This document shows positions 21,398-29,305 of a stretch of 64,000 bases of DNA, piece by piece. How positions within the stretch are numbered: the first letter of the stretch is position 1; each line of letters opens with the position of its first letter. The notes under the pieces are model-generated. The model made no database searches. It was given only the letters and a program-made list of their open reading frames with translations, and had not been told where the DNA came from. Origin of the DNA: Nevskiales bacterium (lineage in GTDB: Bacteria > Pseudomonadota > Gammaproteobacteria > Steroidobacterales > GCA-2729495); assembly GCA_011526045.1 (NCBI GenBank), contig WYBE01000034.1, positions 1 to 64,000 on the forward strand, written 5' to 3'. A program made the position numbers and the translations under genes.

Positions 21398-22836
21398 GCT
21401 TCGACTCCTGTATGCAGTTGGGCGATGGTGGCGCGGTAGTGCCGGAGAATGCGCTCGCGCCGCGGCCGGCCGTTGCTGGTCAGCATCCCGTTCGCCACCG
21501 ACGGCCGCTCGACCATGACGCAGTGGCGCACGACACGCGCATAGGGGGGCAGGCGCGCGTTAGCGCGCTCGACGGCTGCGGCGATCGCCGCGGCGGTGAC
21601 GCCCGGATGGGCCGGCGTGAGCAGGGCCACGACCTGCGGCTGCGCCTCGCCGCAGGCAATGGCCTGGCCGATGGCAGGTTCACGCGCGAGTTCGCTCTCG
21701 ATCCACTCGGGCGAAAGATTGCGCCCGTAGGAATTGATGAACAGGTGCTTCAGCCGGCCACGGACATGCACGAACCCGTCGCGGTCGATCTCGCCGAGAT
21801 CCCCGGTGGCGAATTCGTGCGCCAGATCGCCCGGGTCCTCGCCGACGTAGCCGGCCATGAGCGTGCCGCCCACATGGATTTCGCCGTGATCGTCGACACG
21901 CACCCGGGTATGGGGCAGCGGCTGGCCAACGCTGCCGCGCCGGTTGGCCGGCGGCGTGTTCAGGCAGGTGACCGAGGCGCACTCGCTGAGACCGTAGCCC
22001 TCGAACACGGGCAGCCCGAGGGCTGCAGCGCGCTCCAGCAACGCGGGCGAGACGCGCGCGCCGCCGACGGCGAAGAAGCGCCCGTTCTCCGGAGGGCGCC
22101 AGCCGGCTTCCGCGCCGGCGACCAGCAGGCGCAGCAGTTCCGGGACGAGTATCAGGCTTCCGGGCCGGCAGCCGGAGATCTCGGCGAGCAGCGTCGCCGG
22201 CGTGAGTGCGCCGCGGGCCATCGCGCCGGGCGTGGTCGCGGGCAGGTAACAGGTCACCCCGGCGAGCAACGCCGCGTAGAGTCCGGCGACATTCTCGAGC
22301 AGTGTCGCGAGCGGCAGCAGGCAGAGGTGGCGGCGGATGCCGAGCGGCTGCGCGACTGCGGCCACCGACCGGGCCACCGCCATGAGTGCCGCCTGCGTGA
22401 GGCACACGCCCTTCGGTTCCGCGGTGCTGCCGGAGGTGTAGGTGATCTTGACCGTGCCCGCAGGCAGCGGCGGCGCCTGCGCTTCGGAGCCGCGGCGCGC
22501 CAGGAGCGCGAGCCCGGTCTGCGGCGACGATGCGGCCGGCACGAAACCGAGCCCGAGTTCGAGCAGTCGCTGCGGATGGTCGCTCAGTACGGCATCCACG
22601 CCGGCGCTGTCGAGGGCGTGGGCGAGTTGCCCCGCGCTGAAGTGCTGTGGCAGGGGCACGTTAACCCGCCCGAGCGCGAGCAGCGCAAGATCGGTGATCG
22701 TCCATGCCCGGCCGTTGCCCGAGAGCAGCGCGAAACGCCGGCTCCCGCTGGCGGCGAGCCAGCGCTGCTCGGCGTGTACCAGCGAGCGCAGGCGCCCGGC
22801 CCGCAGCGTACCGGCATCGTCCACGATCGCGGTCAC
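21376..22836 (-). CDS. AMP-binding (acyl-adenylating) enzyme, lacks the usual C-terminal lysine
   Basis: A 486-aa ANL-superfamily enzyme. It has the P-loop TSGSTAEPKG (134-143), YGLSE (281-285), the TGDLGEID region and FINSYGRNLSPEW, placing it with long-chain acyl-CoA synthetase-like proteins. It is shorter than the 550-650 aa typical of that group. Near the C-terminus the catalytic Lys segment reads NGMLTSNGRPRR (449-460), with Arg457 where Lys is expected. GTG 22836 is the first usual start, but the frame stays open upstream with family-like sequence (HPPLTLLAGFGPDV), so the true start may lie upstream at a rare codon. It sits between the hemolysin-family and HDO genes. Confidence 0.85.
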   Translation of the reverse strand: MTAIVDDAGTLRAGRLRSLVHAEQRWLAASGSRRFALLSGNGRAWTITDLALLALGRVNVPLPQHFSAGQLAHALDSAGVDAVLSDHPQRLLELGLGFVPAASSPQTGLALLARRGSEAQAPPLPAGTVKITYTSGSTAEPKGVCLTQAALMAVARSVAAVAQPLGIRRHLCLLPLATLLENVAGLYAALLAGVTCYLPATTPGAMARGALTPATLLAEISGCRPGSLILVPELLRLLVAGAEAGWRPPENGRFFAVGGARVSPALLERAAALGLPVFEGYGLSECASVTCLNTPPANRRGSVGQPLPHTRVRVDDHGEIHVGGTLMAGYVGEDPGDLAHEFATGDLGEIDRDGFVHVRGRLKHLFINSYGRNLSPEWIESELAREPAIGQAIACGEAQPQVVALLTPAHPGVTAAAIAAAVERANARLPPYARVVRHCVMVERPSVANGMLTSNGRPRRERILRHYRATIAQLHTGVEACPSMTV

Positions 22837-22880
22837 GTCCGGGCCGAAGCCGGCGAGCAGGGTGAGCGGCGGATGAATGA

Positions 22881-23525
22881 TCAGCTGCTCCGGATCCGAT
22901 GCGCCGCACCCCGGTAGGAGGGCACGTAACCCAGCATCACGCGGGGGTCGCTCGCGTAGTACACGCCCCAGTCGTCGGCGGTCACCACCACGCGCGATTT
23001 GTCGGCGCGGCCCAGTTCACCCAGGCTGATGCCAAGGTGACGCATGATGCCGCGCACGGTGCGGGTTGCCGTGAACACCACCCAGCGGTGGTGCTGATCG
23101 AGCAGGAACGCGGCGAGCACGCCGACCATCGTCACCGCAGTGGCGCAGTCGTTGCAGGCGAAGTTGCCGATCTCGGCCACCGCCCGGCGTGGAATCGTCC
23201 GCCCGCTGTGGCGAGCGGCGATCAACCCTTCCACCGGCCGGTCGAGGTACTGCTCGAGGTACAGGGGTTCGCGTGCGGCACCGCGGTAGCCAGCGGCGCC
23301 GATGATCCGGCCGGAGGTGTCGTACAGCCCGATCAGCACCGGCATGAAGCTGCGGACGGCGGCGCCGTGCTTGCGCCGGAAGCCTGCCTGGATGAAGGCC
23401 TCCAGCGCCGGCCGCCCTGCGGCATCGCGGCTGCAGACGACCACCCCGCCCGGCGTGCCGGCCGCGGCCGGCGGGCCGGGCCTGCCGTCCACCGCAGATG
23501 CTGCAACTGCTTGCGCTTCGATCAT
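22881..23525 (-). CDS. Thermostable hemolysin family protein
   Basis: A 214-aa protein matching the thermostable hemolysin (T_hemolysin) family. FIQAGFRRKHGAAVRSFMPVLIGL, EPLYLEQYLDRPVE, RRAVAEIGNFACNDCATAV and HRWVVFTATRTVRGIMRHLGI are the conserved segments. The family name comes from a Vibrio protein; the fold resembles GNAT/acyl-homoserine-lactone-synthase-like acyltransferases, so an acyl-transfer role is a reasonable inference and haemolysis is not implied. It is the first gene of the - strand operon running to 19216, 44 bp upstream of the AMP-ligase GTG. ATG 23525 was chosen as the start. Confidence 0.82.
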   Translation of the reverse strand: MIEAQAVAASAVDGRPGPPAAAGTPGGVVVCSRDAAGRPALEAFIQAGFRRKHGAAVRSFMPVLIGLYDTSGRIIGAAGYRGAAREPLYLEQYLDRPVEGLIAARHSGRTIPRRAVAEIGNFACNDCATAVTMVGVLAAFLLDQHHRWVVFTATRTVRGIMRHLGISLGELGRADKSRVVVTADDWGVYYASDPRVMLGYVPSYRGAAHRIRSS

Positions 23526-23738
23526 GGGATGAATTCCATTTCGGCCAGGCCGATGCGACCTGCCATCCGGTCTGCTGCTGAGACGGTACGGGGCGGGATT
23601 TTCAATCGCGGGTGGCGGGCAGGCGCCCCGAATCCCCATCACCGGGCGCAATATGCCCGCCGGTGGCCCGCGACGGACCTGGCCGGGGATTGATTTCGCG
23701 GCGAGCGTCCGTCTAAACCCACGAAGGCAGAGCAGCGC

Positions 23739-24380
23739 ATGGACGATGGTATGCACGATGAACGACGACTGGTCCGTCGCCTGCTCGAAGGCGATGAGCG
23801 GGCCTTCCGTGAGTTCTTCGACGAGTACTTCGCCCGCCTGTACCGCTTTGCGCTGCCGCGCCTGAACGGTAACGCAGATGCCGCGCAGGAGGTCGCACAG
23901 GCCACGCTCTGCAAGGTCATGCAAAAGCTCGGGACGTTTCGCGGTGAGGCAGCATTGTTTACGTGGATTTGCCAGATTTGTCGTCACCAGATTGCGGATC
24001 ACCTGCGCGAGCATCAGCGACACGCCGCCCGCATCGTGCTGATCGAGGACGATCCGCGCGTGCAGGCGGCGCTCGACGCGATCCCGTCGGCGGAAGAAGA
24101 GCAGCCCGAGAGTCGCTATGACGAGCGACGGCTCGGCAGCCTCGTGCGCTCCGTGCTCGACCGCCTGCCGGCACGTTACGGCGACGCGCTCGAGTGGAAG
24201 TACGTGGAAGGCATGTCGGTGGAGGAAATCGGTGCGCGCCTCGGCATCGGCACGACCGCGGCACAGTCGTTGCTGGCCAGGGCCCGTGTGGCCTTCCGGG
24301 ACGCGATCGAGAAGGTGTTCGGGGCAGCGACCGCGGCGCAGATCATCGCCGGTGGGCTGCCGGGGGGTGAGGTGGCATGA
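23739..24380 (+). CDS. ECF-type RNA polymerase sigma factor
   Basis: A 213-aa sigma-70 family member with only regions 2 and 4. Region 2 is FREFFDEYFARLYRFALPRL...FTWICQICRHQIADHLREH and region 4 is LDRLPARYGDALEWKYVEGMSVEEIGARLGIGTTAAQSLLARARVAFRDAI, with its helix-turn-helix. A linker of acidic residues (SAEEEQPESRYDE) separates them. The stop overlaps the next gene's ATG as ATGA, so sigma factor and FecR-like regulator are made together. It may drive a TonB-receptor regulon, possibly including the receptor at 30455. Confidence 0.9.
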   Translation: MDDGMHDERRLVRRLLEGDERAFREFFDEYFARLYRFALPRLNGNADAAQEVAQATLCKVMQKLGTFRGEAALFTWICQICRHQIADHLREHQRHAARIVLIEDDPRVQAALDAIPSAEEEQPESRYDERRLGSLVRSVLDRLPARYGDALEWKYVEGMSVEEIGARLGIGTTAAQSLLARARVAFRDAIEKVFGAATAAQIIAGGLPGGEVA

Positions 24381-25402
24381 ACGGCAACATCGTTCAGCGT
24401 GACGAGTCGGACGAGCAGCAGCTCGCCGGGATCATCCGGCGTGCGGGGCCCCGTGGACAGCCGGGCATGGCCGCGCGCGATGCGGTGCGCGACGCCGTGC
24501 ACGCCGAGTGGCGCGCCGTGGTGGCCGCGCGTCGGCGCCGGCAGCGTACGCGCTGGTCGCTTGCGGCGGCGGCTGCGGCGGCCGCGATGGCGGTATGGAT
24601 CGGCATACCGCGGGTGCAGGCTCCCGCCGCGGTCATCGCCGCAGTCACGCGGGTTGCCGGCCCGGTGACCATCGACAACGGGTCGTGGTTGCGTCGCGCG
24701 GCGCCGGCGGTCGTCGGGGCTGCGCTCGCCGCGGGGACCGAGCTGCGCTCCGCGCCTGGTGGCCGCCTGGCGTTGCAGATCGGCGCCACCTCGGTGCGCC
24801 TCGACGGCGACAGCGCAGTGACGATGCTCGCGGCCGATCGCATCGCGCTCGAGCGCGGCGCCGTGTATGTCGACAGCGGCGCGGGGCGAACCGGCGAGGC
24901 CTCGCTCGTGATCGAGACGCCGCTCGGCGCTGTCGAACACCTCGGCACCCAGTACGAAGCACGTCTCGCACAGGACACCCTGCGTGTCATGGTCCGCGAA
25001 GGCGGTGTGCGGATCGAGCGCGACGGCGCGGCCATCGAGACGCAGGCGGGCGAGCAGCTGACCCTGGATCGCGCCGGTGACGTTCGCCGCCGGCCGATCG
25101 GTCGCGACGACGCGGCCTGGGCGTGGGCGGCGCAGGTCGCGCCCGCCTTCAACATCGAGAACCGGCCGTTGCCGGAGTTTCTCGGCTGGGTCAGTCGCGA
25201 GACCGGCCGCAGCATCGCCTTCGCATCGGCTGCCGCCGAGCAGGCCGCCGGCGCGGTGGTGCTGCGCGGGTCGGTCGCCGGGCTCACGCCTGCCGAGGCG
25301 CTTGCGGCGGTGCTGGCGACGACGGAACTCGACTACCGCGATACGCAGCCGGGCCCGATCCTGATCGACATCAGGCAGATTTCGCAGCAGGGCGAACGAT
25401 AG
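24377..25402 (+). CDS. FecR-like transmembrane regulator with C-terminal STN domain
   Basis: A 341-aa protein, the presumed anti-sigma/sensor partner of the overlapping ECF factor. The cytoplasmic N-terminus (about 55 aa) is followed by one membrane helix (WSLAAAAAAAAMAVWIGI). The periplasmic FecR domain is recognisable (GTELRSAPGGRLALQIGATSVRLDGDS, LGAVEHLGTQYEARL, VREGGVRIERDGAAIETQAGEQL). The last 90 residues (FNIENRPLPEFLGWVSRETG, AGLTPAEALAAVLATTELDY) look like an STN (secretin/TonB short N-terminal) domain. In the usual arrangement STN belongs to the TonB receptor and contacts FecR; here the sensor carries its own. Confidence 0.82.
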   Translation: MNGNIVQRDESDEQQLAGIIRRAGPRGQPGMAARDAVRDAVHAEWRAVVAARRRRQRTRWSLAAAAAAAAMAVWIGIPRVQAPAAVIAAVTRVAGPVTIDNGSWLRRAAPAVVGAALAAGTELRSAPGGRLALQIGATSVRLDGDSAVTMLAADRIALERGAVYVDSGAGRTGEASLVIETPLGAVEHLGTQYEARLAQDTLRVMVREGGVRIERDGAAIETQAGEQLTLDRAGDVRRRPIGRDDAAWAWAAQVAPAFNIENRPLPEFLGWVSRETGRSIAFASAAAEQAAGAVVLRGSVAGLTPAEALAAVLATTELDYRDTQPGPILIDIRQISQQGER

Positions 25403-25421
25403 GTCGCGATCCCCAACACCC

Positions 25422-25438
25422 CCGGAGCGCTGCTCCGG
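25422..25438. terminator. Hairpin between convergent genes
   Basis: CCGGAGC GCT GCTCCGG forms a perfect 7-bp stem with a 3-nt loop, placed exactly in the gap between the FecR-like gene (ends 25402) and the convergent ArnT-like gene (ends 25440). There is no T-run, so it is at best a weak intrinsic terminator or a bidirectional RNA-stabilising hairpin. Confidence 0.4.
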
Positions 25439-25439
25439 A

Positions 25440-27122
25440 CTATCGTCGCCCATCCCCCGGGGCGGCAGTCGCCCCCTGGATTGCCGCCCCGATCTTGCCG
25501 GCCACCGCACTGCCGACCCGCCAGATCGTCAGCCGCTGCGAACGATACGGGAAGTCGGCGAGCGCCGCCGCGGTGATGCCGGGCGGCAGGCTGTCCTTGA
25601 ACACGATGACGTAGGCGCCCGGGTGCAGAGCGGACCAGGCCGGCAGGTCTGCACGGGCGACGACCGGTATCGGTCGCGCCAGGCGGCCGGTGAACGTGAA
25701 CTGGCCCTGGTAATGCTCCAGGGCGACGACCTCGGCGCCTGCGTTCTGCAGGTCGCGCACGGTAGCGGCCGCTGCGCGCAGATCGTGACCCGCTGCAACC
25801 GGGTTGTGCGCGAAACCGCTGAGCACCAGGACGAAGACACTGCCCATGGCGAGCGCGGCGCGGCGCGCGGCGGCAGTGACGCTCCCGTTACGCGCGGCCC
25901 ACAGACATATCGGCAGCGCCGCGAGCGGCCATCCGGCGCCGGATTGCAAACAGCCCAGCCCATGCCGGTGCGCCGACCAGAGCAGCCAGGCGGCCGCGGC
26001 AACGGTCAGCAGCGCGGGCAGGCCGCCGAGCACGTGCCGCTCGGCGGCCGTCGCTTCGCTGCGGATGCCGGACAGGCTGCGTGCCGCGAGGATCGCCAGC
26101 GCCGGCAGCACCGGCAGGATGTAGTGCGGCTGCTTGCCGCTGATGAGCGATAGCGCCAACGTGACGCTCGCGATCCACACCACGAGAAAGGTGCGAGCCG
26201 CATCGCGTGCGATTGCGGTGCATCCTCGCCACGCGCCAGGCAGTGCAGTCCACGGCAGAAACAGCGCCGGGAGTGTGGGCAGGTAGAACCACCAGGGCCG
26301 CGCGTGGGCAAAGCTCTCGCCCATGCGATCGGCGGTCTGGTGCCAGAGGATTGCCGACGCGTATTCCGGGCCGCCACGCTGCGCCGCCGGCACGGCCCAC
26401 AGCAGGGCGAGCCCGATGCCGAGCGTGGCGGCGCCGAGCAGCCGCCGGTACCAGTGTCCCGGTCGCTGCCGCAGGCCCGGCTGCCACAGGGGCGCCAGTG
26501 CCGCCGGCAACAAGAGCTGCGCAAAGATCACGGGCCCCTTGCTCAGGATGCCTGCGCCGATCGCCACCGCGATCGCCAGCCAGCCAAGCGGGTGCTCCTC
26601 CCGCGCGGCCGACCACAGCCCCCACATGCCGAGCAGCACCCACACGGTCAGCAGTACGTCGAACATCACCATCTGGGTGAAGATCAGCCAGGCCATGCAA
26701 CCGGCGAGCAACCAGGGCGCGAGCGCCGCGGTACCGCGGTCCTGCGGCCAGAGCGCAGCGGCCAGCCGGCGCGTGAGGCCGACGCCGGCCAGCCCCGCCA
26801 GCACCGGGATCAGTCGCGGCCACCATTCGCTGACGCCGAACAATGCCCAGCCGGCGTGGATGATCCAGAACAGCGCGGGCGGCTTGTGGCTGTAGGGCAG
26901 GCCGTTGAGATGCGGGACCAGCACATGGCCATCCCGCCACATCTCCCATGCCACCGCGAGGTAGCGCAGTTCGTCGAGCGGCACCGGTGGGCGCAGGAGC
27001 ATGGCCAGCAGGCCCGGCAGGATACCGAGCAGGACCAGTGCGAGCGCGGCCGGCACTGGCCGCACGCGCGCCCCGGGCAGGTTCGCGTCCGTGGTCGTCG
27101 CGGCCGGGCGGTTGCCGCTCAC
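25440..27122 (-). CDS. ArnT-like membrane glycosyltransferase (GT39/GT83)
   Basis: A 560-aa polytopic membrane protein with about 11-12 hydrophobic segments. The N-terminal motif DELRYLAVAWEMWRDG followed by LNGLPYSHKPPALFWI is the signature of ArnT/PMT-type transferases, which move a sugar from undecaprenyl phosphate to lipid A or protein in the periplasm. The acidic pair in the first periplasmic loop (PLDELRY) is intact. The C-terminal globular region (VVALEHYQGQFTFTGRLARPIPVV) is typical. GTG 27122 overlaps the upstream gene's stop as GTGA. It completes a GT2, LAB_N-LpxL, ArnT-like operon that probably decorates lipid A. The sugar is unknown. Confidence 0.85.
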   Translation of the reverse strand: MSGNRPAATTTDANLPGARVRPVPAALALVLLGILPGLLAMLLRPPVPLDELRYLAVAWEMWRDGHVLVPHLNGLPYSHKPPALFWIIHAGWALFGVSEWWPRLIPVLAGLAGVGLTRRLAAALWPQDRGTAALAPWLLAGCMAWLIFTQMVMFDVLLTVWVLLGMWGLWSAAREEHPLGWLAIAVAIGAGILSKGPVIFAQLLLPAALAPLWQPGLRQRPGHWYRRLLGAATLGIGLALLWAVPAAQRGGPEYASAILWHQTADRMGESFAHARPWWFYLPTLPALFLPWTALPGAWRGCTAIARDAARTFLVVWIASVTLALSLISGKQPHYILPVLPALAILAARSLSGIRSEATAAERHVLGGLPALLTVAAAAWLLWSAHRHGLGCLQSGAGWPLAALPICLWAARNGSVTAAARRAALAMGSVFVLVLSGFAHNPVAAGHDLRAAAATVRDLQNAGAEVVALEHYQGQFTFTGRLARPIPVVARADLPAWSALHPGAYVIVFKDSLPPGITAAALADFPYRSQRLTIWRVGSAVAGKIGAAIQGATAAPGDGRR

Positions 27123-28417
27123 CGGTTGGTGTCAGCGAATTCGGGTGCGCCGTCGTCGACTGTTGCCAGAACCGGCTGCGCTGGCAGCGCGGCGGCGGGC
27201 GCAACCCGCCGATAGGGATCGGGTAGCGGCGGCGGGCGCTTGGCGAAGCGGGGCCGTATCCACAGGTACTGCGCCGGATCCTGGCAGATCCATTGCTCGA
27301 GCAGCGCGATCACCCGCGCAAGGTCGGCCGTCGCGTCGTCGCCCGGGAAATCCTGCAGCGCCGGCAGAAAGCGGAGCTCGTAACGGCCGCGATCGTCGAT
27401 GCGGCGTGGCAGGTAGGGCACGACCTGCGCACCACTCAACCGCGCGATGTCACGCAGGCCCGCGTGCACCAGCGCCGGCTCGCCGAAGAAGGGCAGGAGC
27501 AGGCTGCGTTTGGACGGGCGCACCAGGTGGTCCGGGGCGTAGAGCACCATGCCGCCCTCCCTGAGAACCTGGACGAGGCGGCGCACATCACGGCGGTCGA
27601 TCTGGCCGGCGGCGTAGCGGCCGCGGGCGGCGCGTGCGAAATGGTCGGCCAGCGGGTTCTTGCGGTTGTGGCGGTAATGCGTGTGCACCGGCAGCCCGAG
27701 CAGCGCGAGCAGGATTCCGGTCAGCTCCATGCAGGTGTTGTGCCCGCTGAGGAGAATGACGCCGTTGCCCTGCGCCCTTGCGGCCCGCACGTGCCCGAGG
27801 CCCTGGATGGTGACATGCCCGCGCAGCCGCTCGATGTCCCGTCCCCAGGCAAGCGAGGTTTCCGCGAGGGCCATGCCGAGCGACTGGAAGTGCTGCTGCA
27901 GGAGCCGCTCGTGCTCTGCGGCGCTGCGATCCGGGAAACAAAGCTGCAGATTGCGGCGCGCCACGTGCCGGTGGCGCTCCAGGGTCCGGTACGCCAGCCG
28001 GCCCGCGCCGCGGCCGAGACGCAGTTGCCAGGCGACAGGCAGGCGTGCGATGGCGCGTCCGAGCCCGATGCCGATCCACGTGGGCCAGAACCGGGGCGCG
28101 AACCAGGCGGCACGCAGGGTGGCTGCGCTCGCGGCGCTGGTCGTTGCCATCCGCCGCGAGCGGTGCAGCAGGTGCAGGTTGCGCGCGTAGATGAACAGCC
28201 CCGCACCCTGGCCCAGCACGAAGACGGGGTCGTGCCGGAAGAAGGCATAGAGGAACAGCACCAGGCCGCCGGCCACGCTCAGGTGCCAGAACGCCTCCGG
28301 GACGATGCTGCGGCCGGCGTGCTCGCTGGCGAACCATTGCACGAGAAATCGACCCGAGAACAGCGCCTGGCCGAGCAGCCCGACGCCGAGGAGCAGATGC
28401 GGGTTAATAGGGGTCAC
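27119..28417 (-). CDS. LAB_N domain fused to LpxL-like lipid A acyltransferase
   Basis: A 432-aa two-domain protein. Residues 1-90 (ALFSGRFLVQWFASEHAGRS, VPEAFWHLSVAGGLVLFLYA, DPVFVLGQGAGLFIYARNL) match the LAB_N domain, a small three-helix membrane domain usually found alone or with glycosyltransferases. From about residue 105 it is a LpxL/HtrB acyltransferase: CFPDRSAAEHERLL, SGHNTCMEL (H-x4-E catalytic motif), YAPDHLVRPSKRSLLLPFFG and QYLWIRPRFAKRPP (usual W-x-H-x-RF has Arg for His). It should acylate lipid A in the inner membrane. Start taken at GTG 28417, overlapping the GT2 gene by 14 bp. Both neighbours are coupled to it. Confidence 0.82.
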   Translation of the reverse strand: MTPINPHLLLGVGLLGQALFSGRFLVQWFASEHAGRSIVPEAFWHLSVAGGLVLFLYAFFRHDPVFVLGQGAGLFIYARNLHLLHRSRRMATTSAASAATLRAAWFAPRFWPTWIGIGLGRAIARLPVAWQLRLGRGAGRLAYRTLERHRHVARRNLQLCFPDRSAAEHERLLQQHFQSLGMALAETSLAWGRDIERLRGHVTIQGLGHVRAARAQGNGVILLSGHNTCMELTGILLALLGLPVHTHYRHNRKNPLADHFARAARGRYAAGQIDRRDVRRLVQVLREGGMVLYAPDHLVRPSKRSLLLPFFGEPALVHAGLRDIARLSGAQVVPYLPRRIDDRGRYELRFLPALQDFPGDDATADLARVIALLEQWICQDPAQYLWIRPRFAKRPPPLPDPYRRVAPAAALPAQPVLATVDDGAPEFADTNR

Positions 28418-29177
28418 TGCAGCCCACGGCCCGCAAACCGGGTCTCGCAATGAGTTCTTCGCAGGCGATGCTGCGACGGTTGCGCCGGGACAGCCACCAT
28501 ACCCCGAGCAGGTCCGTGATCCCGACCCAGAGCCGGTCGTTGATGCCGTACTTGGAGCGGCCCTGCTGGCGCGGCCGGTGACCGACCGGCACGCAGACGA
28601 CGCGATAGCCGAGTTGCTGGACCAGCGCGGGCAGGAAGCGGTGCATGTGGTCGAAGTAGGGCAGCTGCAGGTACAGCGCGCGGTCGACGAGCTTCAGGCC
28701 GCAGCCCGAGTCGGGCGTTGCGTCGCCGAGGAGTCGGGCGCGCACGCCGTTGGCGATCCGCGAGGCGAAACGCCGCAGGGCCGTGTCCCGCCGCTGCCGG
28801 CGGTGGCCGATGACGAGCCCGACCCGATCGGGATCCGGGGCCGCGGCCCGTGCCGCGATCAGGCGCGCAATGTCGGCCGGGTCGTTCTGCCCGTCGCCGT
28901 CGATGGTCGCTATCCGCTCGTACCGGGCGGCCGCGACGCCGTTCCACACTGCCGTGCTCTGGCCGCAGCGTGCGGCGTGCCGCAACAGGCGCACGGTGCC
29001 CATCCCGTAGCCGACGCCCCGCACGCGCCCTGCAGTATCATCGCCGCTGCCGTCATCCACGAAAATGATCTCGTATGGGCCGAGAGGTGCCAGGACGCTG
29101 CCGATGGCCTGTGCCAACGGCCCGACATTGCCGGCTTCATCGTGGACCGGAACCACCACGGAAATTCCGTCCGGCAT
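28404..29177 (-). CDS. Polyprenyl-phosphate glycosyltransferase (GT2, ArnC/DPM1-like)
   Basis: A 257-aa GT-A transferase. It begins SVVVPVHDEAGNVGPL, has FVDDGSGDDT and the DxD-type ATIDGDGQNDPADI, and ends with the DPM1/ArnC-like segment RSKYGINDRLWVGITDLLGVWWL. It would load a sugar on undecaprenyl phosphate for the ArnT-like enzyme of the same operon. ATG 29177 has AGGGGA 8 nt upstream; ATG 29207 is less likely. It is the first gene of the operon and is divergent from the GT9 gene (128 bp apart). Confidence 0.87.
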   Translation of the reverse strand: MPDGISVVVPVHDEAGNVGPLAQAIGSVLAPLGPYEIIFVDDGSGDDTAGRVRGVGYGMGTVRLLRHAARCGQSTAVWNGVAAARYERIATIDGDGQNDPADIARLIAARAAAPDPDRVGLVIGHRRQRRDTALRRFASRIANGVRARLLGDATPDSGCGLKLVDRALYLQLPYFDHMHRFLPALVQQLGYRVVCVPVGHRPRQQGRSKYGINDRLWVGITDLLGVWWLSRRNRRSIACEELIARPGLRAVGCSDPY

Positions 29178-29305
29178 GCACTTCGTCCCCTGCAACCGCC
29201 TGCCCATCTGTGCCTGTGACGCGGGTCGCGGGCGGAAACAATCGCGGGCCGCTATCGTCTGCGCAGCAGCGATTGATTGCCGGGGGCTGGCGCGTCTAAC
29301 CGCCT

